NCBI RefSeq assembly: GCF_949987515.2
Contig: NC_082684.1
Location: forward strand, 44,296,006-44,360,005
Direction of reading: 5' to 3'
Length of the DNA stretch: 64,000 bases
Source: Delphinus delphis
Taxonomy: Eukaryota > Chordata > Mammalia > Artiodactyla > Delphinidae
A program made the translations under genes and the position numbers. Positions 35,425 to 46,924 of this stretch are shown piece after piece (the first letter of the stretch is position 1; each line of letters begins with the position of its first letter). A model generated the notes under the pieces. It saw only the letters and a list, made by a program, of their open reading frames with translations. It had not been told where the DNA came from and did no database searches.

Positions 35425-37060
35425 TCACTTTTTTTTCTTTTTTCACTTCTTGCTGAAAGACATCTTTTAGGGATGGGAAATATCACCTTTGTTCTAAGTG
35501 AGGTTCCCAATCACACTCATAAGAGTAAATCTGGTCTGGAAAAATCTTCATAACCCTCCCACTAGAACAGATAAAAAAATGGTACACAGTGTGACAAAGC
35601 AGAAGGCAAGCTTTGGAGACGAGTCATACATTTTCTTTTTCCATTTTATAAGTTCTCATCGCCATTTTTCAAGGTCATATTTTTGGGTTAATGAGTGTTG
35701 CAAGATATTTATTTAAACAATGTTCTGGACTGGCATTCACAGAACCTTTAACTCTAAATCTGCTGCCACTAAATTAGATCTTGTTCAAATAAAGAAGGTT
35801 AATTGCAGTACACACTTATTCCCCGTGTTGTTTGTTTTAATTATTACAAAGCTTGTCAAGACAGACAACTGTGTGGCATTTTTTGTAAAAGATATACCTG
35901 AAATATAAAATGGTTAGATCAGGCCTGCATCCACATGTAGACGGCTTCCTATCCCCACCATTCCCATATTAGTTTAGTGACAAAAGTTAGCGTTTTCAGA
36001 GGACGAAAGTGGGTTGGTCACCAAAAAAGGAGTTCTGTTTTTACTCTGGGGAGAATGTAGTCTTAATTAGGTAAACAAAGAGGTTTTTCATTACATTGTA
36101 AACACATTTCACAAAAAGACTCATTTAAGTTTCTTTTTAAAGAAACTGGAAAATATTAAGAAAGTTAATTGGAGGGCACTCAAATGACAATGAACGAACA
36201 GGCACAATTATCTTCTAACTAGTGTGTGGCTTAGGGATGTTTTTATTTTTACTTATGGCACTGTTTTAAAATGTGGGAATGTCAACCCAAGTAGAGGCAG
36301 GCACAGTATTAAATGACACATTTCTCTATTTATATTTAAATAACCATCTGCATGAAATTATGCACAAATCATAGAATAATTCCAAGCAGAAATTACAGTT
36401 TAGAAAAAAAAAAAATCTGAGACATGGTGTGCTTTTCATATTAAATTGCCCATTTCCAGAACATCACATACATTTGCACAATGTAAAGATGCTGCCGTGC
36501 GGGCCAATACAAATTGCTCACAATGTTAATGAAGATGGATGGGGAAGGCTGAAAACATTCATTTACACGAAAGGGAGGAAAAGAGAGCAGCAGTGTTCAC
36601 AATCTCTTCCTTAATTTTTTTGCCTTGATAATATCCAACCAAATGATGGTAACTTTAATAATAGAGCTCTTGGAAAGGTTTTGTGATAAATTTTCATTTT
36701 CAGAGTTGAATATGGCCTATTTTTTCCCATTCAGGGTGAAAATTGTGTGTGTGAAGTTTGGAGGCTTACTGCTAAGCTAGGAAAAGGAATCTTACTCTTT
36801 GAAGAATGATGAACAGGGTAGACTGACTACACAATTTAAATAAACTTTGAAATTGAAAAGAAAAAAATAAAACGCTTCCTCATCCTGAAATGACTTTCTT
36901 TCCAACTGAAAAAGAGCCAGGCCTCCCCATCCCCCAGCCCAGATAAACCATCCATCCTTCTCGAAGCTCCTTGGCCACAGGGCACCTATGGTTGAGTCTA
37001 TGACGAGTAGGACATGCTCTAGGATAGGAAATCTATTCTAGGACTACAGTACCAGGACTT
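35425..37060. other. Repeat-poor unique block
   Basis: No gene or clear repeat. The stretch 35960-36660 has TAATTA/ATTA-type motifs and no transposon text. It is listed as a conservation candidate on that basis only. Confidence 0.35.
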
Positions 37061-37076
37061 CCCTCAGCCCGTCACC

Positions 37077-37110
37077 TTTGCGTAAACTAACAGTTTGCGT
37101 AAACTGTTAG
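37077..37110. other. Direct repeat plus perfect 10-bp hairpin
   Basis: A 12-base direct repeat (tttgcgtaaact) occurs at 37077-37088 and 37094-37105. Overlapping it, ctaacagttt (37087-37096) and aaactgttag (37101-37110) form an exact inverted repeat around the loop gcgt. Confidence 0.92.
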
Positions 37111-37479
37111 AGGCTGGGGAATGGTCACCCCAGGAGGGGTGGGGTGCCCTTTACCAATCAGCGAAGGAAGGTGACCTGGGGAGGGTTTGAGTCTCACCAT
37201 GGCTGCATCTCCACCATCCCCACCAACTCCCTCCCACCAACCCATATCTGGCATCCTGCCTCAGTCATCCAAGACTCCTTGACATCTCTGGCCCACTCTC
37301 CGATAGCCCTTTGCTTTGAAGGTCGTATCTGCATTTTGCAATGTATCTCAGGAGGGTGAAATAAAGGCACAGAGCCACTCAATCAAACATATTAAAAGGT
37401 TGCCATCCCTCAGGCTCCAAGGGAATTCCTTCTCCTTGAATCCTCCTATTCAAGAACCCATTTTGCTAATTTGTTTATT

Positions 37480-38110
37480 CATTTGTTCGATAGATATTTA
37501 TTGAGGTCAATCCTATGCTAAATACTGGGAATACCACTGTGGACAAGAGAAGTACGATCCCTGCCATCCCAAATCTGACGGACAAACGATCGACACACGG
37601 CATTAAAGGTGAACATATGAGGGACCTGTAACCCAGACTAAGGAGGACTCCCTGGCAGAACGAACATCTAAGCTGAGATGTGAATTGATTGAGCACCTAT
37701 TTTGTGTAAGATCCTGTACTACACCCTGAGGTGTGAAAAGAGCTACCAGTTAGTCTACCAGCTGGTAGGAAGCGTGCAGATGATTACAAGCAGATATCAT
37801 GAATGCCACCAAGGAGAAACAAGAAGCTCTCAGGGGGAGGCATCAACTCCAATTTGGAGGGTAGAGAAAACTTTGCAAACAAAATGGCATTTAAGGTTAA
37901 GTCTCACAGAATGACTGGACATCAATTCAGAGGTAGAATCAAAAGTCAGGAAGTCAAGGCAAAAGGATCTGAGCAAAGCTGCAGAGGTGAGAAATCCTCA
38001 GATACGTCGGAGGAACAGAAGTGGTTGTGCCTGGCTGGGCTGTGGGAGGGGCGAGAGAGCACACGCTGAAGGACCTCGGAGAAATGGACCATGTCCTTTG
38101 GAGGACTGGC
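37480..38110 (-). mobile_element. LINE L2 3' region, antisense
   Basis: The antisense L2 terminus ('agatatttattgaggtcaatc', 'gggaataccactgtggac', 'ccctgccatcccaaatctg') is followed by 'gctgagatgtgaattg' and later 'ggctgggctgtgggagg' and 'ggacctcggagaaatggacc'. The GC-richer 38110-38310 beyond it is unassigned; its open frames are unrecognised. Confidence 0.6.
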
Positions 38111-38589
38111 TGAAGGAGACGATGGCAGGGACTTCCCTCTGAGTGGCGCTCCACTAGTCCTCCCTGCCTGGTGCCCCTGGAAGGGGAGCCTATGGGGCTT
38201 TGGCCCCTCTACCCCTGCAGCTGAGGAGCAGCTGAGGGCTGGACCTCTTGGGCCCTTCCCAAATCCTCTGCCTAGGAACCAAGGTTCCTCATAGCCCTGA
38301 GGCACGTGCTTAATTAGATCTCATTGCAGAAGAGCTTCAACGTGCATTGGGCACCCACTCTGTTCTAGCCTTTGTACAGAGAAGAATAGATACACATAGA
38401 CCTAGATTTATAGGCTCCTTTAAATTAAGAGTTAGGACTGTTGTTACTCTAGCCATACCAAGATGCTTACAGTTTCCAAATACTACACTGTATCTTGGGC
38501 TTTCACATGTGTTGTTACTGTTATCCTGGGATGCCCCTTTGCACAACATACCTTGCACCCCTGAAGCTCCCATCCTCGTTTTGCTCCCC

Positions 38590-38870
38590 ACAATTCAACA
38601 CCCATCTAAATCACCCTCTCCTTCGAGCAGCCTTCATCCTTAATCCCCAGCCTAACCACTCCCAGATTAGTTAGGTGCCTCTCCTCTGAGTTTCCCTTCT
38701 GTCCCAAAGCACCTTAATGCTCCAGGTAGAAATGATGGATTTTTCTGGTCTGCTTCCCTTCGAGACTATGGATAGGTTAATACATCTTGCATTGCCACAT
38801 CCGCAGCACTTAGTACATACCATACACAGTGTATGCTATAAGGTAGGCATTTGCCAAATATCGTTGAAAG
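38590..38870 (+). mobile_element. Probable L2 3' end, sense
   Basis: 'cattgccacatccgcagcac', 'ttagtacataccatacac' and 'ggtaggcatttgccaaat' resemble a diverged L2 terminus. Confidence 0.35.
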
Positions 38871-38879
38871 GTTGAAGAA

Positions 38880-41800
38880 GTACATCACTCCCTCACCTTC
38901 CTTGCTCTCTTTCTGCCTCTTAATTTGTATACTTTTTAATGTAATAAAGATTGAGAAAGGGGTTTCAAAATTCCCTACTGGCTACGTCAACTTCTCTACT
39001 TACAGCCTTTCTCCTCACTCCTTTGTTTACAAGTCCAGCCTCAGTCGGCCAGAATACCACACTCCTAATGCAACCCCATTCTATTCAGCAATGCGGGACA
39101 GCACGCCTGAGAGAGTCTGAATATCACATGTGTGATATTTCAGGGGGGAGTGGTAGGTTCAGGGAAAGAATTGGTGTTTATTGTTTGCCAAGTAGAAGAT
39201 TTGAGCTCACATTTAAAAGACCACTAGGTGAAAAAGCCCCCAACGTGGAGCCTGGATCCCTTGGGGAATCTCTTTAATCCTGGAATCAGATGGAGATCCT
39301 GAGGCAAAGAATACTCTCCTTTGTTATTGTTTGTAAGTCGTGGGTGGGCAGTCGGGGTGCTGGAGAGAGAGCAAATGGATGGAGAAGAAGAAGCAAGTTG
39401 TTGGCTATTTCTTGTAGTGTAAGTGACAAATACAGAAATAGTAGCTAGGGAGATTATAGGACAGGATGTATCTATTGATTAAAACACCCAAAAAGCCTTC
39501 AAAGTAAAGTTAGGTATTTCAAGAGCAGAATTAACCACTTCTGGTAAATATGCTTTGACGATCCTTGTGGAATCGTTTCTGTTGGTGAGGAGGTCCATTC
39601 ATGCACATTCTACTGTGTTCTCTGCTCTCCAAGCACCACAGACAATACTAGAGGTCAGGACATCCCTGCTCTTACCCAAAGGACATGTCCCACAGGAGAC
39701 TGAGTGGGGTCCTCCAGAAAGAAATCCAGTGTGGACAAACACCATTTTCCAGTTTTACCAAAGCTTGATCTTCTAAAAAATAATAATGAGTGGTTGATCT
39801 TCGCGATCACGTGGGTCCTCAGTGGCCAATCAGAGGAGAGTGAAGTCAGCACAGCAAATCTAATCAGCACATCCCAGGACAGTGGGAGGGAGATACATTT
39901 GAAGTAGAAGTGGGGCTGCAGAAAAGAGGCAACTCTGGCCTGGACCAGTTTCACAGCATCTGAAGACAAAATGGCTTGAGGCTTAGTCATTGTTTAAAAG
40001 CCATTCCTCAAATTCCTTGTTTACTGTCAGCACAGTGAGTTGTGGACTCTGTGACTTTAGCTGTTAATGGGACTAAACACTTATGCCAACAGATTAAGCC
40101 TTGCTGAAACATTAAGAAAATTGGCCCAGAGTTTGGATAGGTTGTTGTTTAGTGGCTGTTTCTCTTTTGCAGGGGGGGCGGGGGTGACTGTCCCAAGACA
40201 ATGGCTTTTTGATACCTGTGAAACAGTGGCAATTGGCGAGAGCCACTGGGTAGATTTTCTGCTACAGGAAAGAGATTGTTAAAAAAAAGCAAACATTTAA
40301 TTTCAATCATTTGGACTGACTGCACAGAATATAAATGAGATTTTCTGAAACTAAAACTGACAAATACTTTGAGGCCCACCAAATGTCTTAAAAAAGGTGT
40401 GTTTTTTTCCTTTTTAAGTTATAATCAATTTCTAGGAGAAATGAAAAAAATCACTATTTCTTTCATTGCAAAAGGATCCTCCAGGCAGCTGGATGATATT
40501 GAAGGTGGGAAAACTTTTCTTTGTTACACTTGAACCTTTTAAGATTTGTCAAACTTATTTCTTGTCGTGCAGAAGACGAGCAGTGCTTGCACAGTAAATG
40601 TATTAAACTTCAAAAATAGTTTTTCAAGTCTTTCAGACACCAAACCCCCTTCATGTAAATTCATATCTTTACTTGACATGTCTTCTTAAGCAAGGATTTT
40701 TTTTAAGGTGGCTTTTATAAATCTTCTTCCAAGAAAGAAGCGAGAACAATTAAATGTTCCATTTAGATTCCAGCTCTTAAACTTACAGTTTGGAAAGGAC
40801 TTGACATTCAGAATTAGAACATTGTTCCATTCTTGCTGTAATCAGAAAAATATGTATATTAAAATCTTTCAGATTAAGATTTCAAGGGTCAAAATTGAAT
40901 GCAAAGTTGATTTCGAGTTTGGAAATTAAAAGTTCATACCCTGTAACAATTATTCTTTGTGTATATACATCATGAAAATACACTACATTTGTTTTCTAGG
41001 AAGATGTAGACCGAATGATGAATGACTACGTTATTCATCTCTCTAACGCTTCCTTACATATTCTTTCATGGCCAAGTTGTTTATTCCATATTTACTATCA
41101 TGAGTCACAAATTTCTTTCTGCTAGTAACTTTTTCAATAGTCCTTAAAAGAGAGAAAATAAGGAAGGGAGGGAGGGAGAGAGAAGGGAAAGAAAAGGGAA
41201 AAGAAAAGAGAAGAAAAGGAATCTTCAGTGCTTTCTCTTCATTGCTCATATTCAGAGAGGTGCTGAGATGTCTGTGATTCCGATGTCTTTGGAAACTTCA
41301 AACTTGACTTTGATTAACCATGCTAATAACCAGGGTGCTTCTTTTTAGTTTTACTCCTAATGTCACTTACCAGAGCTGTAAAGACATCCTCATAATATTT
41401 GCTTTTCATCTGAATGAAGAAGGCATCGCTAAGCAAAAAAAGTATTTAGCAGTGCATATAAGATTGAAGCGATGATAATCAGGGACCCTGGTAATTGAAG
41501 CTTCTGGGGAGGGGAAGAGAACCTTTCTTCTGGATCTTTCAGTCTGTTTAATAGGATAAAACTAGCTTGAGTGGTTGGTGTTTGAAGAGGATATGATGTA
41601 ATTGGAAGTGCCTCCTGGGTTTGCTGCTGGACAAAGCAATCAGGTGGAGACACGGGAGGGCATGGGAAGCTCTGAGGTACGAATCTTGGCTTCCGCCATC
41701 CTAATTAGCCTAAATTAGCTATGCCAGTTTTCTGCTTGCTTTTGAATTTCCCTGCTAATGCTTCTTTCAGGGCTGAGAGAAAAGAAATATGAAATGCCCA

Positions 41801-42550
41801 CCAAGTTCCTATCTAGCAGTCGAATGACTGAATCTAAAACTGGAGGGTCAGGCTTTATTGTTAAGGCCTTAAAGAGTGAGCCACTCCCAGGGAATACAAA
41901 TGGGCGATGGGCACAAACCATAGGGACAGGTGGATGCTGCCGCTTGTTCTGTAGGAAATTATTTCTAGAATTTTCCACATGTCACTTAGAGGCCTCACCT
42001 GAGAGCACTCCCGTTGACTATTTAACTTGAGGTGAACTAGGTAGGCCTTCTCACAGCAGACTCGTTTCTTCTCAGATTGAATTTCAAAGTGCAGACGCCA
42101 GAAGTGTTTTTGTGTGTGTGTGCATGCAAGCTACTACCGGTTAAAATTTTTCACTTCTGACCCCAATTAGTCAACTTTGTGCAAAGAGCTTTGCAGCACA
42201 CTCAAAGTAGTTTGTACAAATCTATTTTAATTGAAGTCAGTATTTGGGTAGAAATGATATCTCAACCTTAAAGTCACAGATTTTAATTTGGCCAATGAAT
42301 AAAACAAAATATAATGGTATATATGCTAAATAATAAAAACAAATAGGAAATTATTTTATTAGCCATTGTCCATAGTCATCCAACAAAAGCACAGGGCTCT
42401 CCCTCAGTCCCTTATCTTTGGTCCTCATAGATAAGCTTTCAGTTACTCCTACACAGGTCTTTGGAGTAAAATGCCATTTCTTTTCCATTTTTTGGTAAAC
42501 TCTGACTATCTAGAGCCAAATATTTAAGAATAGTGTTAGAAGCACACACA
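38880..42550. other. Repeat-poor unique block
   Basis: No recognisable SINE, LINE or gene over about 3.7 kb, apart from the purine tract at 41157-41220 and a G-rich run near 40171-40186. A short inverted repeat around CACATG lies at 39121-39138 (atatcaca / tgtgatat). 40400-41050 looks like ordinary but repeat-free sequence suited to a conservation test. Confidence 0.4.
41157..41220 (+). repeat. GA-rich (purine) tract
   Basis: GGGA and AAAGAAAAG repeats give an almost pure purine strand. The antisense frame encodes a Phe/Ser/Leu low-complexity artefact. Confidence 0.9.
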
Positions 42551-42559
42551 CACCGTGTG

Positions 42560-42660
42560 CTTTGTTTAATTTATTTAATTTGTTATATCAAATACATACT
42601 GAGCCCTGCAGTGTGGAAGTTTCTATGCTAGGCCCTTCCGAGGTGCCAAAAACCTCACTG
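42560..42660 (-). mobile_element. L2-like terminus fragment, antisense
   Basis: 'atacatactgagccctgcag' and 'tctatgctaggcccttccg' resemble antisense L2. 42660-43020 is unassigned. Confidence 0.35.
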
Positions 42661-43035
42661 GTGTCTGTCAGTGTTTCTCTGTAGAAGATGGCTAATAAAA
42701 GCATTTTCAAAAATTTTGGAGAAGGGCAAGAGAAAACAGAGGCTGGGTGGATTCAGGTTTGGGAGGACCTGAAACATATACAATTTGGGAGCCTCTTTAG
42801 GAAAAAGAATATGCAATTACAAAACATTGTTCCCTCCTCCCTCTGCCCTTGGAAGGCACCCATGTGTGTCCTAAAGCTCCACCTTCATTAGCTTCAGGGC
42901 AAATCTGCTCTGGCTAGGACAGCTGCCTTCAGATGTGTCTTTTCTGTCCTCTTTTCATACTCAGGAGCCCATCCAATTCCTTCCTCTGCTTCCTTTACAG
43001 GAACTTTGACCATTTATTAAAACAGTCTGTGAGGA

Positions 43036-43354
43036 TGAACTTATTTGCAAAGCAGAAAGAGAGACACGGACGTATGGATACCAGGGGGAGATGGGGGTGG
43101 GGGTGGGTTGAATTGGGAGACTGGCATTGACATATATACACTACTATGTATAAAATAGATAATTAACGAGAACCTACTGTACAGCACAGGGAACTCTACT
43201 CAATGCTCTGTGGTGACCTATATGGGAAAAAAATCCAAAAAAGAGGGCATATATGCATATGTATAGCTGATTCACTTTGTTGTACAGCAGAAACTAATAC
43301 AACATTGTAAAGCAACTATACTCCAATAAAAATTAATTAAAAAATAAAAAACAA
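43036..43354 (+). mobile_element. L1 3' UTR end, cetartiodactyl type
   Basis: The characteristic end text is present: 'acctactgtacagcacaggg', 'tatagctgattcactttg', 'ttgtacagcagaaactaat', 'aaagcaactatactccaata'. A G-rich run lies at 43084-43107. Approximate flanking duplication: agtctgtgagga (43024) / actctgtgagac (43356). 43370-44290 downstream is unassigned. Confidence 0.9.
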
Positions 43355-44299
43355 CACTCTGTGAGACCTTCAGAGACACAAGCTTCGTGATTTCAAAATA
43401 TTCACATTATGCAACTTGGCTTAGTAACTCAGAGAGTGACCAGGAACTATTGCAGACTACACAAAAGACATGATTTCGTTTGTGTTTGCAATATTAGCAA
43501 ACAGTTCATATGAAATTGCGCAGTGCCCAGGTGGGCAGCTAGGAGAGATGTAGCGGTGTGCTTTGCAGTTCTGCATGGTGAAACGCTGCCCACACTTCCT
43601 GTCTGCTGGAGCTCCTCAGCCATTTCCAGGACCCCATCCATCCAGGCACTGGCTCTCAGCATAGGGAATGGAATCGTTGAAAGGTTTCAGTTGTGAAATT
43701 GTGTGTTTATACAACGCACAGAAGCCGCGTGTTAAGATCGCACATTGTTCGGAATGACTCAGTAGTTTTCAGGCTTCAGTTTAAGAGATGAAATTTTGTC
43801 CTCCCTATGGTTATAAATGGAAAGTTGGGCAGTGCTGCGACTTTCTTACCAACCCATCTTGACTCAGTAGTTGGCACTTTAGGACTTGGGTTTCTGTGAC
43901 ATAGCTCCTCCCAATAGTGCAATATTTTCGTTCCATGCATTCTTTATACAAAGCAACTGTAGTGCTGGGCAGCTTCAAAAGGGAGCAGTGTGCAGTTTTC
44001 CATGCAGGCTTTGTGAAAATTTTTTATTGATTCACTTTGAATTCCAATTCTAATTACTGAGGTTGATGTATATCTTTTATGACACATCTTTTCATTTAAA
44101 TTGTGTCCGGTCTTCACTTTTAGAAGTCCTAAGATAATGGTGTCCATTGGTTCAAGGATTTTTCTGATGCCTGATACAAGTAACTGTGGACTTGTTATCT
44201 AGTTCATGTGCTGTTGTTTAAGCACCAATCTTAGGACAAACAAATTAACAGCGATAGTCACGTAGAGCTTCAAGGAGAACATCCGTGCATTCCCCTATT

Positions 44300-44460
44300 C
44301 AACAGAATGCCTACATGTGTCAGGAACAGTTTTGGATGCTGGAAAATATAGAAGTGAACATACTAGAAATGGCCCTGCCTTCATGGGTTTCCAGACTAGC
44401 AAACCAAGTGAAGAAAAAATAAATAAACAAGTCCATTTTCTATAATGTTAAAGACCATGA
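44300..44460 (-). mobile_element. LINE L2 3' end, antisense
   Basis: 'gaatgcctacatgtgtcagg', 'gttttggatgctggaaaata' and 'ggccctgccttcatggg' follow the antisense L2 terminus. Confidence 0.55.
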
Positions 44461-44469
44461 AAAAAAATC

Positions 44470-45360
44470 AGGTAAAATCACAATGAGCTACTATTTCACA
44501 CCTATTAGGATGGCTATAATTTTTTTTAAAGCAAGATTTATTATTCCTTTTTTTTTTGGCTGCCCCACATGGCTTGTGGGATCTTAGTTCCCTGACCAGG
44601 GATCGAACCTAGGTCCTCAGCAGTGAAAGTGAGGTGTCCTAACCACTGGACCACCAGGGAATTCCCTGGATGGCTATACTTTTTAAAAACTGGAAAGTAA
44701 CAAGTGTTGGCAAGGATATGGAGAAATTATAACCCTCAGACATTACTGGTGAGAATACAAAATGGTGCAGCTGCAGTAGAAAACAATTTGGTGGTTTCCC
44801 AAAGAGTTAAACATAAAACTAGCATATGATCCAGCAATTCCACACCTAGGCTTATACCCAAAAGTCTTAAATAAATAATTGTACACCATTGTTCACAGCA
44901 ACATTACTCACAATATCCACACGATGGAGACAACTCAAATCAGATGAATGGATAAACAAGATATGGTAGATGCCTACAATGAAATATTATTTGGCCATGA
45001 AAAGAGAATGACACTTTGATATATGCTACAACGTGAATGGACCTAGAAAACATCCTGCTTAGTAAAGTAAGCCAGATACAGAGGGGCAAACATTACATGC
45101 CTCCACTTATATGAGGTACCTACAATAGGTGAATTCCTAGAGACACAAGGTAAAATAGAGGTTACCCGGAACTGGGGGGATAGAAGAGTAGAGGGACTTA
45201 TTGTAATGGGTACAGAGTTTATGTTGCTAAAAAAGTTTTGGGTATAGAGAGCACTGATGGCTGCACAACATTGTGACTATATTTAATGCCACCAAACTGT
45301 ACACTTACAAATCGTTAAATGATCAATAGTATGCTATGTATATTTTACCACAATTTAAAA
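44470..45360 (+). mobile_element. L1 3' end, old subfamily, split by a SINE
   Basis: ORF2 tail and 3' UTR: 'gagctactatttcacaccta', 'tccagcaattccacaccta', 'gttcacagcaacattactc', 'acttatatgaggtacct', 'caccaaactgtacactt', 'gtatattttaccacaattt'. It is 5'-truncated, with many stops. Confidence 0.88.
44531..44667 (-). mobile_element. CHR-2-like short SINE inside the L1
   Basis: Reverse orientation, reading 'ggaattccctggtggtccag' and 'ccctggtcagggaactaag' on the minus strand. The host segment ggatggctata is duplicated at 44508 and 44668. Confidence 0.93.
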
Positions 45361-45744
45361 AAATAATCAGAGGGCTGTGGCAGAGAACGAGTGGAGTGGG
45401 GTGGAGGGCCACTTGCCAAGCTATAGGTAGGGGCAAAGTTTTGAGGAAGAGAGCAGGGGGGTGTGCCTGGAGCAGGGTGTAGGAAGGACCAAGTAGCCAG
45501 CAAAGTGTACAATTTAGTGCTCCTCACTTGCACAAGCCCCTTCGAGGACGCAGTACCTAATTTTATATTTGCAATTTTAATTCTTCTTAAAGAAGGGACT
45601 TTCAATTGTACTAACTTCAGGCTCCACAAAACCTGGATCTGCTCTTGGGAATAAATGATGTAAAAATGAGACCTGAACGTTAACATTAGTAGATGCTGGG
45701 TATCGTCATTTATATATTTTTGCTTGGGAAATTAAATTGATGTG

Positions 45745-45900
45745 TTTATTCACATACTCACTCATTACGTTATTCATTCACTTATGTGAGAAACATTTAA
45801 GAGGCTCCTAACATGCCTACCTGGTGCCAAGCTGCAGAGAAGATGCAAAAACTACGACCACAGCCCCCAGGTTCAAGATCTGGTGGAGAAAAAACACACC
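45745..45900 (-). mobile_element. LINE L2 3' end, antisense
   Basis: 'cattcacttatgtgagaaac', 'ctacctggtgccaagctgc' and 'ggttcaagatctggtgg' fit a diverged antisense L2 terminus. 45910-46530 is otherwise unassigned. Confidence 0.4.
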
Positions 45901-46539
45901 AAAACAATTACAATATAAGGTTTAAAAACATTTCTAAATATTGAGTCTGTTTCTTCACCCCAGTGGACTGTAAGTTCTTGGAAGACAGGACATCATATTT
46001 TATAGCTACAAGGGACTTAAAAGGTCATTAAGTGGAATGTCTCAATTTATATCCAATAAACTCTGGCTCAGAGAAACTAGATAAGCTGTCTAAGGCCAAG
46101 GAAATAACGTGTAAGACCCAAGACTAGAAGGCAGATGTGCCTGACCACTAGGGCTGGTCTTGTCCCACCATTCCACACTGCCATCCTTCCTTGGGCTCCT
46201 TCCATGTCTCCTTCATCCCTTTCATCATGTAAGCGTCTGAATCTAGTGTTCCAAACATGATGGGCATTGGATAAATGGGAATTTGATGACAACAGTGATG
46301 TGTATATGTCGTGAGAGCTCCAGACCATCTACGTGGACAGCCTTCAGGATTGCAATCAGCATTAACTTAGCAACCACACTGCCCTGACTTGGATAAGATG
46401 TTTATTTTGAGTGGCTTGGAGGAGGCAGTTATGATAAGTTAAAGACTCCCAAGGTCGCCTGATCTCATTGCCAACACTGGACATACAACAGTTGCTGACT
46501 CGTCTGTTAGTTGACTATTGTGCTTCTTGAACCCTTGGT

Positions 46540-46670
46540 TTTCTCATAACTAATGTGGATGTTGTCATGAGAATTTTGTGAGATAATATAGGGTAAGCTC
46601 TTAGCACAGTACTAGGCACACAGTAAGGGCACAATCGTTGTGAGGTTTTGTTATTAGTGTCATTATCATT
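46540..46670 (+). mobile_element. MIR 3' end, sense
   Basis: 'tgtgagataatatagggtaag', 'ctcttagcacagtactaggc' and 'cacagtaagggcacaat' match the MIR 3' half. Confidence 0.7.
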
Positions 46671-46697
46671 AATGCTGACAAATTCTTATGAGTTTTT

Positions 46698-46906
46698 GTT
46701 GTTGTTGTTTTTGCAGTACGCGGGCCTCTCACTGTTGTGGCCTCTCCCGTTGCGGAGCACAAGCTCCGGACTCGCAGGGTCAGTGGCCATGGCTCACGGG
46801 CCCAGCCGCTCCACGGCATGTGGGATCTTCCCAGACCGGGGCACGAACCCGTGTCCCCTGCATCGGCAGGCGGACTCCCAACCACTGCGCCACCAGGGAA
46901 GCCCCG
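46698..46906 (-). mobile_element. CHR-family SINE, young cetacean type
   Basis: Reverse orientation with a (GTT)n-like tail. A perfect 14-bp target duplication (tcttatgagttttt) lies at 46684-46697 and 46907-46920. Confidence 0.97.
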
Positions 46907-46924
46907 TCTTATGAGTTTTTAAAG

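Noticed and set aside
35001..35553. 91- to 169-codon frames around 35 kb
   Set aside because: They start in a SINE and run into a CA-rich simple repeat.
37946..38305. 119-codon minus-strand frame in a GC-richer patch
   Set aside because: It overlaps antisense L2 and shows no recognisable domain or splice signals.
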